DNA of 64,000 nt from Lucifuga dentata (GCA_014773175.1 VXCM01000706.1:166675-230674), one strand, 5' to 3'. Shown: positions 1-45,293, counted from the stretch's first letter. Program-made: numbers and translations. The notes: a model not told the origin generated them from the letters alone.

Positions 1-380
1 CCAGCTGCTGTGTAATGGTTTATCTAAAGTAGTGCTGTGTTCAAATATTGACACACAATTCAAATTAATGAATTCTAATTTTGTAATGATTGTTTTTTAA
101 CTCTTGCCTGTATTCATATATGCTTACTTAGCAAATATAACAACAAAATCAAACTAAAAAGTCAGATTTTTTGATAAAATATGTAATTTGACTTGCACTG
201 TATATAAAGTTGATATACGTAGTTGTCAAATATTTCAGCAATACACAATTGATATGATAATAAACATATACATGGCTTATTTAGATTAAGACTCAAGACT
301 TTGCCTTAGATCATGTTATTGTTTTGTTTTGGTTTTTTTTATTCTGTATTATTTTTAATTATATTTTTAATGTGTTTTAG
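1..380 (+). other. col2a1 intron, 3' part
   Basis: AT-rich intronic sequence leading into the first collagen exon of the window. The acceptor is a T-rich tract ending in tgtgttttag at 371-380. I see no coding sequence or recognisable element here. Confidence 0.7.
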
Positions 381-32755
<32,375 letters not shown>

Positions 32756-33409
32756 AGAACGAGGGATCGAAAGAGAAAGAAGTGGAAAAAAGATGATAGA
32801 GGAGCACATCTCAAACAAAGGAGGAGAGAAAGAAAGAGAAAGATTGAGACACTTTTTTTAAATGGGACTTTTTTCTAAGTAAAAAGTGCTTTTCCAAGTT
32901 GAACTCCGTAGGATATCTGCACTGAATGGCACCAGCAACTGTCATCTGTGATTCATCCAGCTTTGCCTCCAGTCATCCCCCCCCCCCCCCCNCCCCCATG
33001 GATACCCAAGGTCCCCCAAAACCCCATCTTCACTCTGAGTGAACAGCAAACCCTCAATGAACAAGAAGGAGGAAGTATGAGGAGAGCGCGGGAACATACC
33101 AGGGAACTAGAGAGAAAAAAATGTGTTGGTGTTATTTATTTATTGTTCAGGTTTGGGTCCCAGATGTGGTAGGATTGAGTTTGTTGTTAAAGAAACGGCC
33201 ACTTCAAACATATTAAAAAAAAACTTATCCACCAACTTCCTCTCTTACGTCCTCCTCTTTTCTACCCTACCCCTCTTTGCTCCTTTACCATATCCATTGA
33301 AGCATACATATCATTCATATCTTTGGAACCAAAAATCTAGCTAAACAGAAAGTGCAGGTCTTCCTATTTCTACCACCACAGTGTGTATCAAAAAGTTACT
33401 GTGTATTAT

Positions 33410-33415
33410 AATAAA
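33410..33415 (+). terminator. AATAAA polyadenylation hexamer (proximal)
   Basis: First AATAAA after the col2a1 stop, about 655 bp downstream. Confidence 0.45.
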
Positions 33416-34191
33416 GTCAATGGTGCTATTGTTGTAAAACAGTGTATTTTTTAAACAACCAGATACTCATGTGGTGCCTTGTATATTTGTATATATATGT
33501 ATATGTGTGTGTATACATATATATACAGTTTCTCGAAGAGTACATTTCAACCTGGGATTTTGTATTTCAGTGTGATAAACGTCTAGCGATCCCTGCCTCA
33601 CCCTGCCCACCTGCTTCAACCACCATTCACAAAAAACATATCCATGATGACTTTTGAAGCTCAAGGCATGTCCAATTTGGAAAAAAAATATTGAGTTAGT
33701 TTTCTTTTAAGTTTTCCTTAATATTTGTTTTGATATTTTAAAGCTACCTCACACACACCAAAAACAACTTCACAAATCAAAATGAGGCCTTTGACTCAAG
33801 CTCCTTTGTTTACATAATCCGTATATCAGGCAAATATCAATGTGACACATTCGGTGAGAAGCCTGGTCTTGAACACTCAGACTCTGTGACCTTTGACCTC
33901 ACCCCTCTCTACTTCCTCCCATCAGTCCCTAGAAATCACCTCACACAGGACGTGCCCTCTGCCTTGGCGCACACATGCAGTTGAAGAGATTTGGGGTGCG
34001 TCTGAATTGATTTTTCCAGTTCTACACTACTCAGTGTGTAGTCACCGTCAGCCAGTGCAGAGGGTTTGTGTGTGTGAGGTTGTGTATATTTTTTATTATT
34101 AATAATAGTATTATTATTAATAATATTATTTTTTTTATTATTATTATGATCATGACTTGTTTTTGTTACGGTTTAATTAATGTAAATTGGA

Positions 34192-34197
34192 AATAAA
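34192..34197 (+). terminator. AATAAA polyadenylation hexamer (distal)
   Basis: Second AATAAA, about 1.44 kb after the col2a1 stop, following an AT-rich stretch. Confidence 0.4.
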
Positions 34198-37100
34198 AGA
34201 CAAAACCAAGTAACAGACTGAAGTCGCTTTTTATTTACAGATATTTTTTGTTTACCCTGAGTTATTTCTCCCACATAGTAAGAAATACTTGGGGCAATGG
34301 TTTTAATTCTTCCCAAATGATTTCCTTTTTCTGCCCTCTCCCCTTCCCCCCCCAAAAAATAAACAAATCGCATGTTTGATGGTGAAAGAAAAAATACCTG
34401 AAGAAGTAAAGAATGAGGTGGTGAAAGTTCATATCGTGTACTTTTTATATTTATAAAATATTTTTTCAGTCCTTTGTAAATTCGTTTTTTGTTTAACTTT
34501 TCCTTTTAACGCATGGCAGAATAGAAATGGGAAACACTGACAGTCATTGCTGAGCTCATTCTGTGAACTGATAATGTCATCCTGTTTTTGCTGCTTTTCT
34601 CCTTTTTACTCTCATTTTCTTGCCTGACTTTACAACTTAGCAATAAAAGGTAGAAGCATTTTTATGAACAAAATAGATCAATGTTTCTTTTATCTTTTTT
34701 AAATATGGTATTGGTTTTTCCTGAAAACACTTTTTTTGACAGTTCACTTATTATTTAATGTAATTGTTTCCATAATATTTTTATGAATAAGAATTGGCAT
34801 ACAAACAGGATAAAAAACAAAAATACTGCAACAGAAATACGTCAGCAATGAAAATACATACGGAAAAAACTACACAAGACATGCTTGATTCTTTTGTTTT
34901 AGGTTTGTGACATTCATGAACTTTAATGGGCCAGGATGCCAGAGATAATACAAATGACAGAGATCTGTTATCTGTTTGGAAAACTGAACTCTGGCACATC
35001 AACATTAGATGTATGATCTGTGACAAACAGCTAACATTTAACAAATATTCCTACTATGTAAAGTTACACCAACAGTTTATCCACAGAAACATCTGAAAGT
35101 CACAAGACAATATCCATCTTTTATTGTCCTCTCAGCCACAGCCTATAGCATGGTTGGGCAACAGCAACATGATGATAAATACGTGAGATGGTTAATAAAA
35201 AAAAAAAAAAAAAAAAAATTCAACAAGTAGCAATTTTGTGGTATTACTCCTTCGAGAGATATTACCACTATCATGTTAAGATCTCTGCTTGTATTTGGTT
35301 CTCAACAATTTGAACCAAGTACCATCTCTAAACAAAACATTAAGCCCCCAACTCAAAGAAATATCACAGAAAAGCATCATTTGTGTACTCATGCTGTACA
35401 CAAATGCTCAAGGCAAGTTGAGCTATTTTCAACAACAAAAAATGTAATTGCTAACAAAAAAACAAAGAATAATTAAACTTGAATGAACATGAAACAATTT
35501 TATTTGTGAATAAATTGCCACAATAAAATGTCCATAGACATTTTTAGTATGTTTTCAAATTCCCAGTGTCAGCTGTTGTACCACTAGGGGGCACTTCAAG
35601 TACCACCAGTGGTACACATATCACAGTTTGAGAACCACTGTATCAGACCATTGCAAGCAGTGTTTCCTGTCACAGATTTAATTCACCTTGATTGGCCAAA
35701 ACAAGCACCCCTGACAACTTATTCTCTATTGAATTTCTAGAAAATATACTATATCACAATTTATATATTGTGATATATACATAATAAAAGATTAGACTAT
35801 ATCTTTCCACCCCAGCTTATACAGGTTTTACATGGACTAGTTTTTCTTAATTCACATTTGTGACTGAGTAAAACAGCCCTTCAGCCTTCAGTTTTTCTCT
35901 GTATACCATTACAAATGTAAACACATCACTTATAACACATTACAATACACTAAAAGCCAACCAGACTAAAGTTTGTCTCAGTTCTTACTGCTTTACTAAG
36001 CCAATACTCAGATGAGGGAAATGACATAATGTTTAATTATATTCATGAACATTTAGAAGGCTGTAACTGTACAATAACCCATCGACCCATAACCCATAGA
36101 AAACATTACAAAGAAAAACATCTAGACCTCACAAATGTTGAAATTACACACCTACAACAATACCTCAGTAACAGTCCCTCCCTTCACAGAATAAGGTTTT
36201 TCCACAGTAAATGGTTGCATTGAATGAAAGTGGTGGCTGGTAATCCAATCCTTTTGTTCCCATTTACTGTATGTAGGACACTGAGCTGGATATTTGGTGC
36301 ACCTACAGCACACACGTGCAGGTTTAGAGTCTTAAAATTACAAGCATTAAATCTAACTAACTGCAAAAATTATTCCATTTTATTGTTAAAGTGATCTACT
36401 TATTTCCACAGTGGTTTGAAGAAAATCAATTGTCATACAGTCGTGGAAAATGAAAAACGAAACAGTTTGTGCACGGCAATCAGTAGGTCTGAAAAAGCAG
36501 CACTCAAGGGATTAATTAAAATCTAAACTAGTAGAGCCTCTCTCAGGAAAGGACTATATTAGGCTAATTTCTCGCATCGTCATAATTGAATAATTTCTAA
36601 ATGTGGCTGAAATTTCTCTATATCAGTGACAGGTGCACATACACTAAAGCTGTCCAGACATTCTAGAGACGATTGCTGCAGCTTGGAGACAAAATTCACC
36701 TCCAGCTCTCAGGATTTCCTGAGAGTCAGTTTAGATCAGAAGTTCTGTTCTGTCACAGAGACAACTGGCTTATTGACCTCATAATGGGAAATGTTTAAAT
36801 AGCATCCATGCAAAATCACATCAAAATTAAAAAAAAAAAAAAAAAAANAAAAAAAAAAAAAAAAAATGCACTAAACTGCCACATGTTCCTTCCATATGCA
36901 TAAACAGTCACAAACGCACACTTGCACACACAAACTTTGGAGAATGTTGAATTGATTTACATTCAGTCCCTGGAGCATTAGCCTAACCTTAACCACAACC
37001 ACAACATGCCTAAAACTAACCTTAACCTAATATTTCATCTAATTCTAAAGCCTAAAACCAAGTCTTAACCTTAAAATAAATGATTAACCACTGGGTCTTC

Positions 37101-37709
37101 AAATGGGAGTTGCGTTCCCATATGTGTCAATGTGAACAGATTTTTGTCACACAACAACACAAAACACACACATCTGAATTCACACACTCATCCTTTTTAC
37201 CTGTTAAACACATTCAACTTGATTAGAGCCTTTCAAGTGTTCATTAAGGCTCAGTTTTTCAGACTCCTAATTAGCATTTAATAAAAGATAAAAAAAAAAA
37301 ATAAAAAAAAACNAAAAAAAAAAAAAAAAAAAAAACACAGCACAGACCATAGCCATAGCTGAGAAAAAGACGGAGGACCAGCAAGACAGAAATTAATGAG
37401 GTTTTTTCTTTCTCTCTTTTCCGATATTATTATTTCATATTTTCTTCTGAAGCACTTTTTGGTTTTTCAGTAACTCACTTTCTTCACACTAGACCTGGTG
37501 GATGGTTAAAAAAATATTAACTTCTTGCTTCTCACTCGATTGAGCAAAAGTATGAGGAAATGGGAAGATGTTAAAAATAAAAACTGGTTGACACAGTAGG
37601 GGACAAATTTGCAAAAAGTATTACAATCACAAAAAAAAAAAGCAGTCATCTTATAGACAGTAACTCCACTTTTGAAGTTTATGAATCATTTGTTCAGACA
37701 AGGGAGAGT
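34198..37709. other. Intergenic region between col2a1 and the LRRC3-like gene
   Basis: The genes on either side converge here. It holds a further AATAAA on + at 34642, poly-A tracts (35191-35218, and two with N at 36848 and 37313) and a hAT-like end fragment. It presumably also includes the 3' UTR of the - strand LRR gene just left of 37710. No protein-coding gene seen. Confidence 0.6.
35560..35640. mobile_element. hAT-like transposon end fragment
   Basis: The right edge agtttgagaaccactg (ending 35640) matches the well-known hAT-Charlie-type terminus, read in reverse as CAGTGGTTCTCAAACT. Inside is an accaccagtggtac palindrome. The matching left end is not evident, so this is called a relic. 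Confidence 0.5.
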
Positions 37710-38567
37710 TCAGAAACCAGTGCTTAGTGTATCTGTTTCTGTGGGGGTTTTCCGTGGACTGGGCAAACTCTTCAGGTACTCCAAATGTCTGCGGGCCTCA
37801 GCTTGGTTCTGTCTCACATAGTACACGACATACACGATCACCATAAAGAACCACACAAACATTGTCACCAGCATGGCCACATCTGTAGTTTTCCTCTGCA
37901 GGCTACAGAAATTCACCCCAGAATCTAACAGCTTGACCATTGACTGACCAGCGTGTTCGCCATGTGACCCCGGGTCCTCCCACCTGGTCCCTTCACCCAC
38001 ACCACGGACAGAGCTCTCACAAATGATCCCGTTTACTGTCTCAGGCTCCAGGTTCAGAGTCTCCATCAGCTCCTGAAGGGAGCAGTTGCAGTGCCAGGGG
38101 TTGTGGTAGAGCCGTGTCTTTGCACGTGTGGAGCCAAACTCCTCCCTGTTGGCTTGTCGCAGCTGGTTATGTGAGAGGTCTAGCAGGCGCAGCTCAGGGC
38201 TCAGATTCCGCAGGGCCCCTGAGGAGAGTGAGTCAATGCGGTTGTGGGACAAATACAGATCTCGCAGGTGGACCAAGTCACTGAAGGCACTCTCAGGGAT
38301 GCTGCGAATGTAGTTGTGTTCCAGGTGGAGGGAGACAGTTTCCAGTGGGATCCCTTCTGGGATCTCTCGCAGCCCGGCATCTGAGCACAGTACGGTGGCC
38401 GTGTCCCAGGCACACTGGCAGCTGTTTGGGCACTGGGGGGATGCCTGCCCCCACACGGAAGAGAACAAGAGCATGACCCACAGCCATGCATAAAGATCCA
38501 CTCCTTTACCTCTTCTTCTTCCTCCACAGATGCTGGTACATCTCTCCTCACACCAGCCAGTGCACAT
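37710..38567 (-). CDS. LRRC3-family leucine-rich repeat membrane protein
   Basis: A 285-residue single-exon coding sequence, intronless as in the LRRC3 family. Hydrophobic signal segment at about 26-42, then an LRRNT cysteine cluster (CPNSCQC, 46-52). Three leucine-rich repeats at about 77-150 (LHLEHNYIRSIP, LYLSHNRIDSL, LLDLSHNQLRQ). LRRCT starting at NPWHCNCSLQE (156-166). One transmembrane helix at about 228-251, and a short cytoplasmic tail with RRHLEYLKSLPS, the family hallmark. It is a type I surface protein of unknown molecular role. The tail and TTDVAMLVTMF favour LRRC3 or LRRC3B over LRRC3C, but I cannot choose. Residues 189-203 look like a family-atypical insertion before EHAG. The start at 38567 has G at -3. 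A 5' UTR exon probably lies further upstream. Convergent with col2a1. Confidence 0.9.
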   Translation of the reverse strand: MCTGWCEERCTSICGGRRRGKGVDLYAWLWVMLLFSSVWGQASPQCPNSCQCAWDTATVLCSDAGLREIPEGIPLETVSLHLEHNYIRSIPESAFSDLVHLRDLYLSHNRIDSLSSGALRNLSPELRLLDLSHNQLRQANREEFGSTRAKTRLYHNPWHCNCSLQELMETLNLEPETVNGIICESSVRGVGEGTRWEDPGSHGEHAGQSMVKLLDSGVNFCSLQRKTTDVAMLVTMFVWFFMVIVYVVYYVRQNQAEARRHLEYLKSLPSPRKTPTETDTLSTGF

Positions 38568-38686
38568 CGCCTCACCACACCATAGCCCCCGTTACACACC
38601 AGTTCCCAATCAGACACACACAGTTGTGCCAGCAGAATCTGTCAGATTGAGACAACAGGGTCAGTCTGGAACAGCTGATACACACA

Positions 38687-38689
<3 letters not shown>

Positions 38690-38720
<31 letters not shown>
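38690..38720. repeat. (TC)n microsatellite
   Basis: TC run of about 15 units, 120 bp 5' of the LRR gene start (- strand sense: GA run). Confidence 0.9.
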
Positions 38721-38722
<2 letters not shown>

Positions 38723-40689
38723 ACACCAATCACAGTCAAACAGTCAAAATGAAGGCTGACAGAGGAGATTATGGTTTTCAGTACGAGGAGGAGGAAAAAA
38801 TGTCAGGGGTGGAGAAAGAATTGACAAAAGGCTGCTTTATAAGCTTTTATACTGAGAGACACTAATACAAACATGTCAAAATATGTATAAAGACAACAGT
38901 TATTCTACACTAACTCCTTAGATTCATCAGTGGTGGCAATTGTTAATTCTTCTGAAATGAAAATGGTCTCCTAGGACAATATGAACATAATACTGTACAT
39001 TACAATAACTGGACATGGCTTCTAAACTTTTATTTTGCATAAACAGTAATGTGTTTGAGGATGGAAGTAACACATTTTTGAAACCTCATCATCGTAGTCT
39101 AAGCAGACAGCAGTAATGAAGTTTCAGTAAAATGACTGAAAACCTTTATTGCATAAAAATGGATAAAACCATTGGTGTGATTATTAGAACCCACCCACAC
39201 CTTTCACTACATTTCAAATTCAAGACCAGCACAACATCACATTTCAGTCAATACATTTAATTTCATTTACCCCTCTATTTATTTTCCCATGATGCAATAG
39301 GCCTCAATCATCTTCCAAGGGTGGAGAGGAGTGTGTCATATTGTTGGGATGGCGGTTAGGAAGGCTGGGATCGATAGCCCAAGTAGTGCCTGCTACACTA
39401 TTACAGGCAGTAACATCAATCGTACCTGTGTCCCACAGTGTCAATAAGTGACTGAGCTGGAGAGAAAAAAAAAAAAAAAGNAAAAAAAAAAAAAAAAGCC
39501 CAAACGCAGACTGGATGTTTGCATCTGCTCACTATTCCAGCAGTTAGGAGGAAAAAGTGAAGAAGCGATCTGGCCAGACTCATCACATGGGCAAAGACAT
39601 GCACATGGAGAACATATCACTTTGTTTTTGTGTGTTTTTTTTGCAGCTGTTACATGTGAATCCTCAGTTTGATCTGTCTGCCCACCTGACTTTCTGTGTG
39701 GGTCTACAATTGAGGCTTTTTTTTTTTTTTTTTTTNTTTTTTTTTTTTTTTTTAGTTCAGACAACCTGATCAGTAGATTCCAGAACATTTTACTTTTCTG
39801 AGACAAATAGAATGTTCTTGGAAATTGTGATGAATTACTTCAATACAATTGATAATCCTCCAGAGACTGGAGTAATTTTTGTAATTTTCCTTTTTATCGA
39901 GTCTGGTTTTCATTTGCCACCTAAAAAGCTGCACAGCAAAAATCCTTTACCAGACAGGAATATTTTTTCCAAACCTGCATCAAAATATTGTTTTCAGAGC
40001 CAATGAATGTCAATGTGAAGAATTCAATCAAAAATTGATCACATGACAATCCGGTGTATAAGAATCAAGGGTCATTTTCTTTATTGTAGGGCAGGAATCT
40101 GCATTATTCTATATAGGTCAGTTTTACAAAATATAAAATTCCTGGGGGAAAACAGCAGGTTGTTAATGGAAACAGGGGCTGAAATAATTTCACTGCACTA
40201 GCAGACTGTTTTTTTATTTGTATTTTTTTTTTTTTTTTTTTTTTACTTGTTTGGATAAAGGCTTTCAGGACTCAGTAACACATAAAACTGACTTTATTAA
40301 ACAGAGATTTTTGCAGTGTGTTCCAAATATTAAATTTGCATGTGAAAATTTCAAATTCTGGAGTGCAATGCACTTTACAGCCTTTGGCTTTTTTTTTTTT
40401 TTTTNCTTTTTTTTTTTTTTTTAATAAAACAACAATATACATGTTAAAAAAAATTAAGCATTTTCTGTGAGATACAAAATTTTATGCAGAGAGCAGATTT
40501 ATTTATTTATTTATTTGCAAAACCTCCAGCGATAATGAGCCTGGTTGTATGTAATTTTTATACTTAATTAAAAGTCAGAATCTGCACTGTGGCAGGTTTT
40601 GTGCACATATTTTAAATGAGAGATGATTGATGCTTTCTCCCCGTCTTTATGACATTATAATAGAAAACTGTCTCTCCATTTTCTGGAGA

Positions 40690-40960
40690 GCATTAGGCTG
40701 GACTTCAACCACAGACCTCAGTGGCTTGCATATAGTCTGTAGATGAGTGGCAGCCATGCTCTCATGTCTGTTCTCCCCTCAGACAGCGTCACGTCTATCA
40801 GCTGGCTCACAGTCTGTATGAGCAGAGCTGAGGGCCTTCTTGCTCATTCATTAGCCAGCCATTAATAACATTTTGAATGGAGTGCATGCAAATCAATTAA
40901 CACTTGCAAAACCTAATCATGCAGAGAGACTCCCAAGGCAAAGACAGTTAGGCACATTTA
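40690..40960. promoter_or_regulatory. Candidate conserved non-coding element
   Basis: A stretch of higher complexity, with no microsatellite, and dense homeodomain/POU-like sites. They include an octamer ATGCAAAT at 40886-40893 followed by caattaa, and two attaat/attagc cores. It lies 2.1-2.4 kb upstream of the - strand LRR gene. This is a guess from sequence texture; I have no alignment. Confidence 0.25.
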
Positions 40961-41436
40961 TCATTCGCGCACGTTTCTCAATGAAAAACACAAAAACTTA
41001 AATAAAAATAAATATAATAATGTGATATTCTGCTTCTGACCACACCATAACCTACTTTTACCCTTTCATTTAGGTACAAATTAAAGCACTCACCGTGAAG
41101 TAGGTCAACCGGATACTGCAAATGTAAATATCCACAAATCCTATTACAGTCACTCATTATTAAATACCGCTACAATTAGATTAGAGTGTACACGAGTTTT
41201 GTACAGATATTAATAGATAAGAAGAAAAAGAGTACTCGTTAAAATAAGTTACCTGTAAAATGAACGTGGGTTCCGAAGTTTAGGATCCAGAAGGCGCACA
41301 ACGATGTTAATTAGACTCCGCTTTTAGTTTTCTGGACATCATCTTCTATGTGAAAAGAGAAAAACATGTCAGTTGGATCAGTTTGGATCTGCGGCTTCAT
41401 GAACGCTGTTGTACCCGAGGATGATAAAGATGTGGG

Positions 41437-41440
<4 letters not shown>

Positions 41441-41469
<29 letters not shown>
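41441..41469. repeat. (CT)n microsatellite
   Basis: CT run of about 14 units. Confidence 0.9.
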
Positions 41470-41472
<3 letters not shown>

Positions 41473-42543
41473 ACCAAACAGGAGGTGTGTCATATCTCTC
41501 TTGTGGCACTGTTGGATTTCTGAATAGACATTATCTCCGAACAACATATTAATAAAATCAACAGCAGGTAATCGCATTAATTCTGACCTATAGGCAGTTA
41601 ACTAAATAAAATTAGAAAGTGTAATTAAATCGCAAACAGGTACACAGGTGTACAAAAGACATGTTTAAAAGAAAGAAAAATACAACCACAGCTTTCTATC
41701 TGTTTCCAGCAGTAATAGATCACTCATTCAGTGCAATAGCTGACAGACTGTTAAAATAAATGTTATTTTTCATTTGCAGTTGTCACAGTGAGACAAACAG
41801 GAGTGTTGAGTGGGAATGACAAAGCTGTGACAAAAACAACATCAAAGGTGTCACCTCCTCTTACTCATTTCTCTTTATTATTGCCTGAAAACTATCAAGA
41901 CTACGTCTATTCTGAAAAAAAAAAAGCTCTATATAACTATTGAAAATGAAAGTTGACTAAAGTGAGCATCTGCTTGCTGCACCTATAGATGGAAATTTTG
42001 CTGCTTCATGCATACAAATAAGTGCATGATATACAGGAGAGGCTGGAATTCCACTCACACATTATAATCTCAGATCCACAAAAAAACAGAAAATGTAATT
42101 CATGGTCGCTTAAACCTTGGGAGAAGTGCCCTGCTCACTCTTTACCATCATAACAACAATCTCTACCCAAGAACCCTCAGGGGGGAAAGGACAAAACTTG
42201 ACAACCCTGATGGCAACCTATATCCATCCTCTTCCTCCAGCAGCCTGCCCTGCTCCAATCATCCTGCTAAAATCATGACATTCCCAATTCTGACAAATAT
42301 TATACACAACACTGCAGTATAATGCATTTTTATTCCACAGCTGAAATTTTATGAATGTTTGTCCTTGACAGGTGAATGTCTGGGCTGATGAGCCAGACAG
42401 TATATGGACAGGCTAGGTTGGAGGCTAGAAGCCAAACGAGGAACAAAGAGGAGTGTACTGAGAAACAACACAACAGCACACAAGTACAGTGACTGTGTAT
42501 ATTATACACATGTTATACAAGACAAAATGGTGAATCAGCAGTT

Positions 42544-42842
42544 AGTACTGGAATTTGCATGTTCTCCCCGTTTCAGCAGGGAGAGCCTTCTCTAAAATGC
42601 CTGTAGGTGTGAAAATGAGTGTGAATGATTTTTGTGTGTGTGTGTGTATGTGTGTGTGTGTGTGTGTGTGTATCATGTGTTATCCCTGTGATAGACTCAT
42701 GAGCTGTCAAGGATGTACCCTGCTGTTCACCCAATGGATGCAGAGATAGTCTCCATCCAACCTTTACGTCTAATAGGATAAGTATGAATCATGGATGGAT
42801 GGATGGATGGATGGATGGATGATGGATGGATGGATGGATGAT
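42544..42842 (+). mobile_element. Teleost interspersed repeat (LINE/SINE-type 3' end) with (GGAT)n tail
   Basis: The order of motifs matches a repeat common in fish genomes: tttgcatgttctccccgt, then a cctgtaggtgtgaaaatgagtgtgaatg segment, then ccctgtgatagactcatgagctg, then ending in ggatggatgg (42792-42842). A GT microsatellite (42634-42671) interrupts it. Its 5' end is truncated. The family name is left open. Confidence 0.6.
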
Positions 42843-43316
42843 GCACTTTGTCCATTTGTCTGGCCCCTGAACCTAGACTGAATGACATAATGATGATAAC
42901 AGTTCAATTTGCAGAAAGAAAATTAAATAAAACCAATAAAACCACAAAGAAGTGAATCAGAAAGGGCTGTTTGTGTAGTTATACAGTGTATGTATGTATG
43001 AGCAGTTTGAATATTAAATAATAAAACAATAGAAAAAATAAACTAAAATAGCAAGGGAAGGAAAATCTGAATTTGGCAAGGTCATTTATTTGTCTGCCTT
43101 CTTGGGGAAAGAAAACTCAATGAAACTTAAAAAGAAAAAAAAAATCTGCAAATAAGACAGAGGAAGGACACAAGATATGACAAAGCAGCAAAGTAGTTCC
43201 ATGCTTTCATTTTGTGCTTTGTCTGTGTTGTAGAAGGAAATTATTAAAACCACACAAAAAACACAAAATACATGCCAAGCAGTGTGACTGCATGTCAAGT
43301 GTGGCTCACTGAGCAG

Positions 43317-43340
43317 GAGAGAGAGAGAGAGAGAGAGAGA
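43317..43340. repeat. (GA)n microsatellite
   Basis: Short GA run. Confidence 0.85.
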
Positions 43341-44582
43341 TTAAGCAGCAGAGCATCTCTTGTAACTAGCCTGCATTTCTGTAGGGACTACATCCAGTAA
43401 CAACAGGTCAGGATGGGGCAGGTGGCTGAGCTCTCAGTATCCTTTTTTTTTTTTCCCCACAGTGTGGCCAACTGGGATTCCACAAAGCTGGAGTCATCTA
43501 AAAATGCTCACAACAGAGGCCCAGCACAAAGGTTTGATCTGTTGCTATGCTGGTAGAAACTAGAGCCCAGGTGGATAAACCATACCTGCTGACAACACAA
43601 AGAATTACAAAATGTTGCTTCATATGTAACTTGAAAGGATTTGGCCCTTCGTGGCTCTATAGGGGAAAGCAGCTGTGGGTTTACCAAACAAGAACAAATG
43701 GTAAGAAAAGGTATGATGATCTGTGGACTGAATGATAAAATACACTTGCACTATTCTCTGATTTTCTGGGTGCTGTACCAGCAATCAAACAAGTGCACTT
43801 CATGATGAATAAGCCTGGGATTATGTGCGCAACGCTAAAGTAGTTGCTGGAAATTCAAATCAGCACATACAGTATTTGGCTACAATCCAATATTTCCTCT
43901 CTCATTTGATGTTTACTCATAGTGTCTGTGTGTAGCTACATCCTGTTGTGAATTCACCTCAGCTTTTCCACTTTTAGTGAGGTGAGCTGGGAAAATGGCT
44001 ATCCTCTTCCTCTCCCAAAACAACATATCCCTGGCTGGAAAGGATTAAAATATAAATCATGTGATTACAAAAGATTGTCACGAATGTGTATTGATTGGAT
44101 TGAGCTGTTGGTTCCTGTCCAGCACAATACAAAGCATGAGTAATAACATTCATGTGTGTGTGTATGTTGTGTGTAAGACAAATGATGTGAGGAAAAGACC
44201 AAGTGAGAGGAACAGAGTGTGTTTCCAACAGCTCAGCAGTTAACACTTCAGCAAAATATAGATCAGATGTAAAATTAGAGCTTCATTTTTGTGATCATGT
44301 CTGTATTTCAGAGCAGGACACAAGAAAGAGCAAAAGTGAAAATGAGAGGGAGATTGAGACAGAGAGTAAATTTGTCTTCTTCCTTCAACAACAGCACAGT
44401 GACTAATTCATATCCCACACAAATGACCACTAAAAAAAAAAAAGAAGAAAAAAAAAAAGATGCTGAGGAATACTGACAGCTGTAACTAACAACAAATTAA
44501 AGGGCAACTCAATTAATTTTACACATCAAATTCAGTTTATTGGTCATGGGAGTACTATACAGCATGCAAAAAGTGTGGGGAA

Positions 44583-45143
44583 ATGACCCTTATGACATCA
44601 CAAGGGTTTCTTCATATTGGTGCTGAAGACATCAATGTGAAGAAACTAAACAACTTAAAAAAAAAAAAAAAAANAAAAAAAAAAAAAAAAGAAAAAAAGT
44701 CAAGCCCAGCAGTTGGTGGACTGAATTTTAGAAGAAGTTCTAAGTGGGCTCTTTAGTGCTTTAGGTTTGTAGTTAAAAAAACAAAAAAAAACAAAAACAA
44801 AAGGTTTGTCATTTTCATGGGTCCACTCAGTTCCTGGCTCCAAATTATATTCAGCTAATCAGGTCTAGTTAGGGTTTTGTGCTATTGCTGCTGGTCTCTG
44901 TTCTGTGTCTGACCCCTGAGTGATCTGAACAGTCTCAGAGAGGATCCAACTTTCCTCATATCCATTTCAGATCAGTCCTGATCTCTTTCGGGTTGGGTCT
45001 CTTCGTTTGAAAACTTTATGCATGTCAGGTTCAGGTAGGTTTTACATGGGCCTATTTCAGATTGGGTCCCAATTTTGGACCCATGAAGACCTCTAGTCCT
45101 CAGCATCAACAGGAAGTAACCCCTGTGATGTAATAAGGGTCAG
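44583..45143. mobile_element. Nested inverted-repeat element, probably hAT-derived
   Basis: The outer arms 44583-44608 (atgacccttatgacatcaca...) and 45118-45143 are reverse complements at 23 of 26 positions. Inner arms ttcatgggtcc (44814-44824) and ggacccatgaa (45077-45087) are exact. The right inner end continues into gacctctag, typical of a fish hAT-type non-autonomous terminus (ctagaggtcttcatgggtcc in reverse). Contains a poly-A tract with N at 44674. No coding capacity. Confidence 0.45.
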
Positions 45144-45293
45144 TTTCATTTACACAGCACCATCTGCAGCTAAGCAGCCTCTTACACAGCTGTTTTCATA
45201 TGCTGAATGGTGCTCCCCATCACTAACGAACTGAGCTCAATTTGATGCGTAAAATTGCTAGAGTTTATTTTGTGACTGTTGTGGTATTTCCAC

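Larger units (their letters stand above)
32756..34197 (+). other. col2a1: col2a1 3' UTR (probable extent)
   Basis: Non-coding sequence after the stop. It includes a C homopolymer with N (32992) and two AATAAA hexamers, at 33410-33415 and 34192-34197. Another occurs at 34642-34647. The end site cannot be fixed from sequence alone. Confidence 0.55.
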
